Shown piece after piece: positions 43,177 to 51,141 of a DNA stretch of 64,000 bases. The stretch comes from Micromonospora sp. WMMD882 (GTDB lineage Bacteria; Actinomycetota; Actinomycetes; Mycobacteriales; Micromonosporaceae). The stretch spans positions 3,224,001 through 3,288,000 of the forward strand of contig NZ_CP114903.1 of assembly GCF_027497255.1 (NCBI RefSeq), in the 5' to 3' direction. Every line of letters begins with the position of its first letter. Within the stretch, counting starts at the first letter, position 1. A model generated the notes under the pieces. The model was not told where the DNA came from. It did no database searches and saw nothing but the letters and a program-made list of their open reading frames with translations. Position numbers and translations under genes: made by a program.

Positions 43177-44276
43177 CAGCCGACCTCGGCCTCTGGCTTG
43201 ACCGATCGGATCAGCTCCGCCGCGTCCAGCCCGAACTCCTCCTCGAAGGCACGCGCCAGGAGGTAGCACAACGTGTAGCGGTCGGACAGCAGGAAGCCGA
43301 GCCGGTACAGGTGCCAGTGGCCGTACGCCTGGGCGACCCGGGACGCCTGGAACCGACGGTCGTGCCTGATCATCCCCTGGTAGTAGGGGTTGTCGGCGAT
43401 GGCCCGGTGGATTCCGGCCACCGGCGGCTCGGGGGCGTCGGCGAGCCACGGCAGGTCGGGCCGGCGGTACAACCCGTCCGGCGCCGGGGTCAGCTTGGCG
43501 AAGTCGTCCCTGCGCGGGGTCGCGTAGAGGTAGAACCTGCCCTCGTCGAAGCCCCGCTGGATGGCGGGCAGGTGCGACCGCAGGCTGTTCAGGTACCGCA
43601 ACGTGGGTTCGGGCAGACCGTCCAGGTCACCGTCCGGATCCTGCATGATCTCCACGAGCCGGCGCATCCGCGGGCGCAACGCGTCCCGGTTCAGTTCGTA
43701 CCGCCTGGCGTGCCGCGCGCGGGCCGCCTCGGGTTCGCGGATCAGCAGCATGTACCCCTCGAACGTGGCCAGGTACGACAGGTAACCGGCCCGGTAGCCG
43801 AACCGGCTCAGGCTCTCCGGCAGCCGGGAGGCCAGGAAGACGCCGGTGCACGCCAACATGTCCAGAGCCAGGGCCAGACGCAGCGCCCGGTTGCCCCGGG
43901 TCGCCCGCAGCGACTCCAACGCCAGCGGGGTGGTCTCGGTCCAGAACGACTCGGCGATGCCCAGCGCCGCGCCGCCGCCGAGCCAGTCGTGTTCCTTGTT
44001 GTACGGGCGGTACTCGAACAGGTTGTTCCGGCCCGCCTCCCCCACGGCCTCGCTGACCCGGGACCTCAGCCGCGCCTCCACCGACGGGCTCGCGGTCCGG
44101 AACTTCAACCGGAGGTAGGAGCTGCCGTCCCTGGTCTCGCGCAGGTAGAACCAGGATTCCGTCTCGCCCCGTTCGACGGACTCGTCGAGGGTGGGGGCGG
44201 CGACGTCGAGCAGGATCTCCTCCTGGCTGGACCAGGGGACGTTGACGGTGACGTCGCCGGACTTGTCTGTGGTCAT
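43176..44276 (-). CDS. LanB C-terminal-type protein, probable [4+2] pyridine/piperidine synthase
   Basis: 366 residues of the SpaB_C / thiopeptide-type bacteriocin biosynthesis family: N-terminal PWSSQEEILLDVAAP, then ETESWFYLRETRDGSSYLRLKFRT, the strand pair typical of LanB elimination domains. It lacks the C-terminal NR-type motif kept in the neighbouring protein at 44273-45277. In thiopeptide clusters two such proteins occur: one eliminates glutamate from glutamylated Ser/Thr, the more divergent one (TclM/TbtD type) joins two dehydroalanines to form the central six-membered ring. I assign the cyclase role here on divergence only. ATG overlaps the previous stop by ATGA. Confidence 0.7.
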   Translation of the reverse strand: MTTDKSGDVTVNVPWSSQEEILLDVAAPTLDESVERGETESWFYLRETRDGSSYLRLKFRTASPSVEARLRSRVSEAVGEAGRNNLFEYRPYNKEHDWLGGGAALGIAESFWTETTPLALESLRATRGNRALRLALALDMLACTGVFLASRLPESLSRFGYRAGYLSYLATFEGYMLLIREPEAARARHARRYELNRDALRPRMRRLVEIMQDPDGDLDGLPEPTLRYLNSLRSHLPAIQRGFDEGRFYLYATPRRDDFAKLTPAPDGLYRRPDLPWLADAPEPPVAGIHRAIADNPYYQGMIRHDRRFQASRVAQAYGHWHLYRLGFLLSDRYTLCYLLARAFEEEFGLDAAELIRSVKPEAEVG

Positions 44277-45277
44277 GGTTGCTCAGCTCCTGTTCCCGCC
44301 GCCAGCCCGGACAGCTCGGGGAGATCGGCGCCGCGGTCCACAGCTGCGCAGTGCGCCAGATATGCCACGAAGCACTCCCCCTGGGGGCGTACGTTCATGC
44401 GGTTGTTCGTCGTGTGCAGGTACTGGCTGACCAGGGCGGCCAGGGCCACGAACGGCGGCGCGGCGGGCTCGACCTCGGCCGGCCACACCTCCCGCCGTTC
44501 GACGAGCGGACGGAGCCGACCGACGGCTTCCGTGATCAGGTCCTCCCACCGCCGGCCCAGGCCCCGGCCGAGAGGCCGACCGTCTGCCAGGTCGTCGAGC
44601 ATGCGTCGGTACGTGTCGCGCTGGGCGGCGTACTGATGCGCCCAGGCGTCGATCAGGGCCGCGTCCGGCACGTACGGCCGCCACCGTTCGTGGTAGTGCC
44701 GGAAGAAGACCGTCCGTTGCGCCTCGGTCAGTCCCAGGGCTCGGGCGGCCAGCAGCAGGAACTGCAACGCCACGCCGAGCCGTACCCGACCCTGGCCCAC
44801 CCGCTGGACCACCTCACCGGCCAACCGGGTGCTGGTGTCGAAGACGTCCTCGGCGACCGCGACCCCCTGCGGGCCGCCGTACTTGGCCAGCTCGGGTCGG
44901 TAGTCGATCCACCGCAGGGAGTTGGGCGGCTCGGCGTCCGACACGGCGGCGTCCGTGCCGTTCTCCAACTCGTTCAGCCGTCGCAGGGCGGTCGTCAGCC
45001 GGCCCGGGTCGGTGTCCGTGCTCCCCGGGTGCTTCGCCAGGTAGCCGGTGACGCGTCGTCCGATCTCCTCGCGGGCCTCGGCCCGGTGCGCCGGGAGGGT
45101 CTGGACCCGCACCCGCACGTGCGGGCCCCGTTCCCAGTGGCGCAGGTAGAACTGGCGTCGCGTCAGCCCCCGCTGCCGCAGCTCGGTGAGCATCGGCAGC
45201 AGCAGCTCCGTCAACAGTCGGTCCGCGTCGTCGTGGTAGAAGACGTGACACGACAACCACACCGGTGCGGTACTCAC
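44273..45277 (-). CDS. LanB C-terminal elimination protein (TbtC/TsrK-like)
   Basis: 334 residues, SpaB_C family. WLSCHVFYHDDADRLLTELLLPML and QFYLRHWERGPHVRVRVQT form the canonical start, and YLHTTNNRMNVRPQGECFVAYL matches the conserved HxxxNR region of elimination domains. It should act on the glutamylated peptide produced by the LanB N-type protein encoded just upstream, releasing glutamate to give Dha/Dhb. GTG start overlaps the stop of the fused hydrolase-dehydratase gene (GTGA), consistent with a paired complex. It could swap roles with the next gene; the motif evidence favours elimination. Confidence 0.75.
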   Translation of the reverse strand: MSTAPVWLSCHVFYHDDADRLLTELLLPMLTELRQRGLTRRQFYLRHWERGPHVRVRVQTLPAHRAEAREEIGRRVTGYLAKHPGSTDTDPGRLTTALRRLNELENGTDAAVSDAEPPNSLRWIDYRPELAKYGGPQGVAVAEDVFDTSTRLAGEVVQRVGQGRVRLGVALQFLLLAARALGLTEAQRTVFFRHYHERWRPYVPDAALIDAWAHQYAAQRDTYRRMLDDLADGRPLGRGLGRRWEDLITEAVGRLRPLVERREVWPAEVEPAAPPFVALAALVSQYLHTTNNRMNVRPQGECFVAYLAHCAAVDRGADLPELSGLAAGTGAEQP

Positions 45278-48200
45278 CCTGCCTCCGCGGTCGTCTCGAT
45301 GGTGAACTCGGTGACGTGCCCGCCCGGGTCGCCCGGCCGGTCGGGCCCCACCTCGGGCAGGCACTCCTGGAAGGTCAGGTCGGCGGCGCCGCGGCGGAGC
45401 GTCCGGAACCAGGAACTCACGCTGGTGACGCTGGTGAAGTCGACGAGCGCGGGCTTGCGCTCGGCGGAGGAGGGGAACTGTTGCAGCCGCCGGCTCCAGC
45501 TCTCCTGCTCGTCGATGGTCCGCGGCACGAGCGGGTCGGGCACCGTCAGGCTGCGGCAGAACACCTGCTCCGGCAGGCCGACGTCAGCTCGCCAGCGGCG
45601 TACGGCCCGGTGCGCGTCGAGCCGGCTGAGGCCGTCCACGACGGGCAGCTCGGACGACGAGACCTTCCAGGCACGCCGCGCCAGCACCACGTCGTCCAGC
45701 CGTACCCGCGGATAGCGTCGGATGCCGGGCCGGTCCGGCCGCCGCTGGTCCACCCGGTCCCACCACCCGATGTTCGCCAGTGTCCCGGCGCCGAAGAAGT
45801 TCAGGAAGCGGTAGAACTGCGGGGCGAGGTCGTTGAGCAGGAAGTTCAACGGGACCAGCCGCAGCACCGGACCGGTGCGGCCGTGCCGCAGGCGCAACCG
45901 GCAGGCGGTCGTGTCGACCTCGGCCCAGCAGTCCTCCAGCGAGATGCCGCTGTCTGCGCCCCACTCTCCCGGGGTGCCGCAGGGGTAGCGCAGATGACGG
46001 CCGAGCAGCGGCGGATGGACGTTGGAGTTGATGCCCAGCACCGCGCACAGGTCGGTCAACGGAGCGTCCGGGTCGTCGTGTCGCGCGATGTCGGCACGCA
46101 CCCGGGCGGTGAAGTCGGCCGACCCCTCGTCCGCCATCTCGTACGCCGCGCAGAACCGGGAGATGGGCCGCGCGTAGCCCAGCGAGACGTCGTTGACCAC
46201 CAGGAGCGGGTCGGCTGCCCGCGTCCGTTGCACCTGCCAGCCCACCCGTTCCCAGCGGGCCACCCAAGCCGGCAGCTCCGCCACCACCTCCGTGAGCCGC
46301 CGCCGGTCGAGCGTGGTCTCGACCCCGTCGTGCGGCGCCGCCTGAGCCAGGACCGCGTCCTGCAGCCGGCGCAGCTCGGTCGGCACCGGCGCGGACAACT
46401 CACGCAGCCGCCGCGTCAGCAGGGCACGCGCCCTGGGTGTGGAGAGCGCCGAGTAGAGGGGCAGCAGGCGATGCGGTCCCGGCCCGAACGTCTGGCCGAC
46501 GACGTCGGCGACGATGGCCCGTACGTGCGCGTCGTCGTCGAACAGCGGCGCCAGGTCGTGCAGGGTGGACAGGGCGGGCAGGTGACGCTGCCAGTCCGCC
46601 CGGCTCTCCGTACGCGGGCGGGTCGTCACCAGGTCCTCGTAGATCAGGCTCCGGGCCGCCTCCAGCGGCGGGAGCGGCGCGTCGCACAGCTCCGCCAGCT
46701 CGGTGACGCAACGGCGTACGTCGGCGAGGGCCGCCTCCCGCTGCTCGGGGCCCATCGGACCGAAACCGGCCTCGATGTCGGACAGCCGGGCGACCACCCC
46801 GCGCAGCCGGGGATCACCGTCCGGCGGCAGCAGGCGGGCGAGTCGGAGCATCGGCGTCGGCTCCTGCTCGTCGACGCCGAGATCCCATCCGAGCACGCCC
46901 GACGTGACCAGTTCCTCGACGCCGGCCCGCAGGGCGGCGGGGTCGACGTCGAACCGCTCGGCGCAACGCCTGCGCAGTTCGGGCAGGCTGACCGGCTGGT
47001 CGGCGGGCAGGTCGAGGAGGACGGCGAGCAGGTCGTCCTCCTCGGCCCGCACGACCCGTTCGGCGCTGGCTGGTTGGTCGGTGCCGTCGCGCCCCCGAAC
47101 GAGCAGCGCGACGCCGCCCTTGGCGCGGGCCACGATCGGGGCGCGGCGCAGCACCAGCGCCGGTCGCAGATCGGAATGCCGGCACAGGGTGCGCTCGACC
47201 CATTCGACGAGCTGGCGGGGCAGCCGGCACACCGACCGCGGTGAGCCGGGCTCCGTCGTCGCCGGCTGGCCGGCCACGTCGGTTTCCGCGTCGTCGGTGA
47301 ACAGCACGGGCCGGGTGTGCACCAACCGGCTGAACGGGGAGGGCTTCAGCGCGCTCCGCGCGACCAGGTTGACGAGGGTGGCCTCGGTGGTCCGGGACCG
47401 CTTGTCACCGGCCTGGCCGGCCGCGACGTCCCGGGCGAAGCGACGGAGGTTCTGCGCCACGTTCGCCCCGGTGAGCTGGGCGCTCATCAGGATCTCCGGC
47501 CGCAGACCGAGCTCGGCGAGGACCGCCTGCTCGGCGCGCCGCGCCTGCTCGTACGCCTCGGCCAGGCCGCCGGTCACCTCGGTCCGGCGCCGACGCAGGG
47601 CCCGTAGTCGGGGCAGCCGGTCGGCTTCCCCCACCTCGGGGATCTCGGCCAGGTCGGCGAAGTGGTCGTCGGTCAGCTCGCCGCCCCGGTGCAGCAGGCG
47701 GCGGATGTCGAGGATGCGTCTGCGCTGCCCCCGGTCGGTCAGGCGGGGCACCACCGGGGTGAGGGTCTCGGCGACCCGCCGGGACTCGGCGTGCCACCGG
47801 GCGTCCAGCGCGTCGGCCTCGTCCACCAGGTCCGCCAGCCGGCGCGACGACAGGCCGGCGATCTCGTCCAGCGACAGCGAGCACACCCGGGCGATCCCGT
47901 AGCCGGCGAGTCCGTGCCCGGCGGTGACCCGGGGCGGCGCGGGCTCCTTCCGGGGCGAAGTGGCGGCCGTTCTCCCGGCGACGACGGGCGGGGCCGCCGG
48001 CGTCGGCTCCGTGGCCGGGTTCGTCGATGACGGGTGGGCGTCGGTGGGCACGGCGTCCGGCGCCGGGTCGGGGACTGTCGGGGCGCCGGCCGGAGCGGTC
48101 GCGGCGGTGGACGACTCCGGCACGCCCGAGCGACGGCGTTCGTGGAAGACCGTACGTCGCTGGTCGATCCGGGCGCTGAACTCCTCGACGGCGGCGACGA

Positions 48201-48828
48201 ACGAACGGGGGCAGTCCCGGGGGACGAGATGTCCCGCGCCGGCGACGACCGCGACGTCGGCCCCGGACTGCGCCGCCGGCTGGACGGCGAGCCGCTCGGC
48301 CTCCAGCAACGCCCCGTTGACCAGCAGCGCGGGCAGGTCGAGGCGCTCGAGGTCGGTCCGGTCCGGGATACGCAGCAGGCCCCGCCGCAGTTCCTCGGCC
48401 GTGGCGCTGATCAGCCGGGGCCACCTGTCGCCGTGCAACCGGGCGAAGTACTCCCGGCTCGGTTGCTGCTCGCGCGCCATCCGGGTGAAGGCGGTCAACC
48501 AGCGGTCGAGCCCGTCGGGCCGCATGGTGAAGGAGAAACCCGACATCACCAGCCCGTGTACGGAGCCGACCGCCTTCTCGGCGGCCCGGAACGCGACGGC
48601 GGCGCCCAGGTAGGAGATCCCCACCAGCAGCGGTCGCTCCGGCTGGGCGTGGACGAGTTCGCAGAGCTCGTCGACCGCGACGGCGGTCTGGTCGCCCGGC
48701 GTCTCCTGGCGCGGTCCGTGCCCAGGGAGGTTGAACGGCGTCACGGGGTGCCCCCACCATGGGGCACAGGCGCCGAAGTGCGCCTCGGGCGTGCCGAGCA
48801 GCCCATGTACCAGCACGACAGGTCGCAT
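45274..48828 (-). CDS. Fused alpha/beta-hydrolase plus LanB glutamylation-type dehydratase
   Basis: 1184 residues. Residues 1-235 are an alpha/beta-hydrolase (VVLVHGLLG oxyanion region, nucleophile Ser72 in GISYLG, catalytic His200 in GAGHLV). A 65-residue Pro/Ala/Thr linker joins it to a LanB N-terminal domain from about 300 to the end (FSRLVHTRPVLF, LVVNDVSLGYARPISRF, RYPRVRLDDVVLARRAWKV). In thiostrepton these are two genes: a hydrolase (TsrI) with leader-peptidase and epoxide-opening/macrocyclisation activity, and a tRNA-Glu-dependent dehydratase (TsrJ). Here the frame is continuous. GGGAGG eight bases before ATG 48828 supports the start; a GTG at 48849 is unlikely. Confidence 0.85.
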   Translation of the reverse strand: MRPVVLVHGLLGTPEAHFGACAPWWGHPVTPFNLPGHGPRQETPGDQTAVAVDELCELVHAQPERPLLVGISYLGAAVAFRAAEKAVGSVHGLVMSGFSFTMRPDGLDRWLTAFTRMAREQQPSREYFARLHGDRWPRLISATAEELRRGLLRIPDRTDLERLDLPALLVNGALLEAERLAVQPAAQSGADVAVVAGAGHLVPRDCPRSFVAAVEEFSARIDQRRTVFHERRRSGVPESSTAATAPAGAPTVPDPAPDAVPTDAHPSSTNPATEPTPAAPPVVAGRTAATSPRKEPAPPRVTAGHGLAGYGIARVCSLSLDEIAGLSSRRLADLVDEADALDARWHAESRRVAETLTPVVPRLTDRGQRRRILDIRRLLHRGGELTDDHFADLAEIPEVGEADRLPRLRALRRRRTEVTGGLAEAYEQARRAEQAVLAELGLRPEILMSAQLTGANVAQNLRRFARDVAAGQAGDKRSRTTEATLVNLVARSALKPSPFSRLVHTRPVLFTDDAETDVAGQPATTEPGSPRSVCRLPRQLVEWVERTLCRHSDLRPALVLRRAPIVARAKGGVALLVRGRDGTDQPASAERVVRAEEDDLLAVLLDLPADQPVSLPELRRRCAERFDVDPAALRAGVEELVTSGVLGWDLGVDEQEPTPMLRLARLLPPDGDPRLRGVVARLSDIEAGFGPMGPEQREAALADVRRCVTELAELCDAPLPPLEAARSLIYEDLVTTRPRTESRADWQRHLPALSTLHDLAPLFDDDAHVRAIVADVVGQTFGPGPHRLLPLYSALSTPRARALLTRRLRELSAPVPTELRRLQDAVLAQAAPHDGVETTLDRRRLTEVVAELPAWVARWERVGWQVQRTRAADPLLVVNDVSLGYARPISRFCAAYEMADEGSADFTARVRADIARHDDPDAPLTDLCAVLGINSNVHPPLLGRHLRYPCGTPGEWGADSGISLEDCWAEVDTTACRLRLRHGRTGPVLRLVPLNFLLNDLAPQFYRFLNFFGAGTLANIGWWDRVDQRRPDRPGIRRYPRVRLDDVVLARRAWKVSSSELPVVDGLSRLDAHRAVRRWRADVGLPEQVFCRSLTVPDPLVPRTIDEQESWSRRLQQFPSSAERKPALVDFTSVTSVSSWFRTLRRGAADLTFQECLPEVGPDRPGDPGGHVTEFTIETTAEAG

Positions 48829-48926
48829 CGGGATGTCCTCCCAGAACACCGGATTGACAGCTCAGGTACGGGGGACCGGTTCGTCCGTTCGGACGGACGC
48901 CGACGCCCGGACCACCTCGCGAGGGC

Positions 48927-48993
48927 GCCGAGCCCGCCCACGCCCGGACAGCGGCACGGCCGTTGCCGGACCGGAGCGGCGGGCGGGCTCGGC
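48927..48993 (-). terminator. Stem-loop between precursor gene and the rest of the operon
   Basis: Perfect 13-bp arms 48927-48939 and 48981-48993 with a 41-base loop, starting 13 bases after the precursor stop codon and ending about 100 bases before the next gene. No T-run. It probably acts as a partial terminator or mRNA-stabilising element so that precursor mRNA exceeds enzyme mRNA, as is common in RiPP operons. Confidence 0.65.
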
Positions 48994-49006
48994 CTCAGTG
49001 ACTAGG

Positions 49007-49192
49007 TCACGAGGAGCAGCTGCAGGTGCAGATGCAGGTGGTGCAGGACGACGAGGCGACGAGGGTCTCGGTCAGGTCGTGCGTGTCGAGCATCGACTCG
49101 TCCAGGTAGTCGCTGATCTCCAGGGTGTCGATGTCCAGACCGGTCAGCTCCTCGACGCCGAGCTCGACCTGGGTTTGCGCGGAAATGCTCAC
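49007..49192 (-). CDS. Thiostrepton-family thiopeptide precursor peptide
   Basis: 61 residues: an acidic 44-residue leader (ELGVEELTGLDIDTLEISDY, MLDTHDLTETL) and the 17-residue core VASSSCTTCICTCSCSS. The core carries the SCTTCICTCSCSS pattern of thiostrepton and siomycin. Ser5 and Ser14 should form the dehydropiperidine/pyridine ring. The Cys residues should become thiazoles and one thiazoline, and Thr and Ser become Dhb, Dha or ring partners. Thr12 and Val1 should be the attachment points for the quinaldic acid loop. Position 4 is Ser rather than Ala. GTG start with GAAGGGG about nine bases upstream. First gene of the minus operon, followed by a stem-loop. Confidence 0.95.
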   Translation of the reverse strand: MSISAQTQVELGVEELTGLDIDTLEISDYLDESMLDTHDLTETLVASSSCTTCICTCSCSS

Positions 49193-49654
49193 GGCATTAA
49201 CCCCTTCGGTAATGTGGACTTCGCCGGAAGTCCTCGACTGATACTGTCCCCGACTCTGCAGAGATGCCAGTCGGCCTGACGGGTGAGATGACGCCTCATC
49301 AGGCGTCCTACGTCGACTGGGGTACCGGCCAACCTACGGCCACCCGAGGACGCGATCGACGTTACATGCCGTTCACGGTGCGTGTCTACACCGTCTCTCG
49401 TGGCTTCTTCGGCGAACCCTGAAGATCACCTGATAAATCATCGAGACCTTTGACTCGAATCAATGCTGTGCTAGGCTTCGCATAACGATCAAGTTGCTTC
49501 CGGCAGCCGTATCAGAACGATCATCGGGGCTCCCGGCCCCAAGAATCGGCCCACTTGTCGAAGTTGGCGGCCGGTTCCGCGCAAGCCGGCGCAGCGACAC
49601 CCCCACCCCTCGACGCCGGGGTCGGGAGACCCTTTTCGCACTTATGGGGGAACG
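49193..49654. promoter_or_regulatory. Divergent promoter region of the thiopeptide cluster
   Basis: 462 bases without a gene, between the precursor (minus) and the DUF2867 gene (plus). On the plus strand TTGACT (49450-49455) and TAGGCT (49472-49477), 16 bases apart, form a good promoter with a 177-base leader. The bases 49450-49463 form an imperfect palindrome (TTGACTCGAATCAA), so a minus -35 (TTGATT) overlaps it; the matching -10 (TGATTT, 49435-49440) is weak. Nearer the precursor are the perfect palindromes CTCTGCAGAG (49254-49263) and GACGCCTCATCAGGCGTC (49290-49307), which would lie in the precursor mRNA leader or serve as operators. Confidence 0.6.
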
Positions 49655-50218
49655 GTGCAGATGCGTGCTCACGAAATCTCGATTCCGGCCGGATCGGCGT
49701 TGGCCGCCTTCCGGGACGAAGCTCCCCACGCCAATGCCCAAGCGGTGGCGGTGGACCTTCCGGTGGGCCTGACGGTCGACCCCCGAGAGGTGGCCAGGGT
49801 CGCGATGACCCGCCCGAGTGACACCACGGACGCACTGTTGCCGCTGGTAGACGCCTGGATCAAGGTGCAGCGGGTCATCCTGCGCCCCCTCGGGGTCAGC
49901 CCGAACACCATGAACCGCAAGAAGCCCCAGGCACGCCCGGTGGTGGGCAACCGCCTCGGACCCTACCGGGTGATCGCGATCGACGAGCGCGAGGTGATGA
50001 TCGGGGATCGCGACCGCTTCCTGCACCACCGGATGTCTTTCATGGTGATGGAATCAACGGCGATCCTCGGAGTTGTGCTGCGCACCTTGAACAGGGGCGG
50101 GGATCTTTACTGGTCGCTGGTCCGCAAACACCAGATCCGGATTCTGGAGCAAACACTTCTCCGCAGTTTGAATCGAATTCTCGACGGCCAGACCGAGCAG
50201 CGTCCGAATACCCGCTGA
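49655..50218 (+). CDS. DUF2867-like protein, function unknown
   Basis: 187 residues. The C-half LGPYRVIAIDEREVMIGDRDRFLHHRMSFMV and GGDLYWSLVRKHQIRILEQTLLRSL resembles DUF2867, a START/SRPBCC-like fold; the N-half LPVGLTVDPREVARVAM fits the first part of the family. No catalytic residues can be named. It is the first gene of the plus operon of the thiopeptide cluster, so a maturation, transport or self-protection role is possible but not shown. GTG 49655 lies 4 bases after a G-run; the ATG at 49661 is an equally good start. Confidence 0.7.
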   Translation: MQMRAHEISIPAGSALAAFRDEAPHANAQAVAVDLPVGLTVDPREVARVAMTRPSDTTDALLPLVDAWIKVQRVILRPLGVSPNTMNRKKPQARPVVGNRLGPYRVIAIDEREVMIGDRDRFLHHRMSFMVMESTAILGVVLRTLNRGGDLYWSLVRKHQIRILEQTLLRSLNRILDGQTEQRPNTR

Positions 50219-50262
50219 CGCCAGCGAACAATCCGCATCGAGTAGACCTCTTTCGGGGAACG

Positions 50263-51141
50263 ATGAAGCAGACAAGTATGACCGCGCACTGGATAGCGGT
50301 CGCCCGTGCCGCCGAGACACTCCGCGCCGATCCGCTGTTTCTTGATTCTTTGGCGGTCGAGTTCGTCGCCCGTACCGATCCCGTGCTCCTGGCCGACCTC
50401 CGCGACAATCCGACACCGCGTTTCGACGTGCTCGCGGTGCGGACGAAGTTCTTCGACGATTTCCTGTCCACCGCCGTTCGTGACGGACTGCGACAGGTGG
50501 TGATCGTCGCCGCGGGAATGGACAGCCGGGCCTACCGGCTCGACCTTCCCGCCGAGTTGCGGCTGTTCGAGATCGACCTGCCCGACCTCCAGGCCGGCAA
50601 GGAGGCGCTCCTGGCGGAACTCGGCCTGACCAACGCCCGCTGCCGGCGACGCGCCGTCGCCGCGAACATGGTCGGGGACTGGTCCGCCCGTCTGCGTGCC
50701 GCCGGCTTCGACCCCGGCGAGCGGACGGCGTGGCTGATCGAAGGCTTTCTCTACTACCTCACCGACGAGCAGGTCGAGGCGGTGCTCGACACGGTTTCGC
50801 GGCTGTCCGCAGAGGGCAGCGTCCTGGGCCTCGAGCACGTCAACACGGACCTCTACCGGGCCCCGTGGATGCAGCAGTGGCTGGCGGACATGCGCCGGGA
50901 GGGCCGGCCGTGGCAGTCCGGGGTGGACGAACCCGAGGCCTGGTTGGCTCGGCACGGCTTCCGGTCCCAGGTCCGCGAACCGGCCGATCTGCCGGAGGCG
51001 ACCGGACGACGCGTCCCGAAAACCCCGCCGAGACCGACGCCGGGCGCGGCCCGAACGTGGTTGATAACGGCGGAACGTGCCGGAGAAGGGCCGCCGGGAA
51101 ACCGAGTCGCCGACCCCCGGCCGAAGGGAACCTTACGATGA
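50263..51141 (+). CDS. SAM-dependent methyltransferase (leucine-carboxymethyltransferase-like)
   Basis: 292 residues of the TIGR00027/LCM family: N-terminal MTAHWIAVARAAETLRADPLF, nucleotide motif QVVIVAAGMDSRAYRL, acidic loop FEIDLPDLQAGKEALL, and WLIEGFLYYLTDEQV. In thiostrepton biosynthesis a carboxyl methyltransferase caps the peptide C-terminus before de-esterification and amidation, and this protein is the candidate. Whether the final product keeps the ester or becomes an amide depends on an esterase and amidotransferase that I do not see here. GGGGAA precedes the ATG; the stop overlaps the next ATG (ATGA). Confidence 0.8.
   Translation: MKQTSMTAHWIAVARAAETLRADPLFLDSLAVEFVARTDPVLLADLRDNPTPRFDVLAVRTKFFDDFLSTAVRDGLRQVVIVAAGMDSRAYRLDLPAELRLFEIDLPDLQAGKEALLAELGLTNARCRRRAVAANMVGDWSARLRAAGFDPGERTAWLIEGFLYYLTDEQVEAVLDTVSRLSAEGSVLGLEHVNTDLYRAPWMQQWLADMRREGRPWQSGVDEPEAWLARHGFRSQVREPADLPEATGRRVPKTPPRPTPGAARTWLITAERAGEGPPGNRVADPRPKGTLR

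Noticed and set aside
49494..49821. Plus-strand short frames in the thiopeptide promoter region as a second precursor peptide
   Set aside because: They have no Cys/Ser/Thr-rich core and overlap the DUF2867 gene in other frames.
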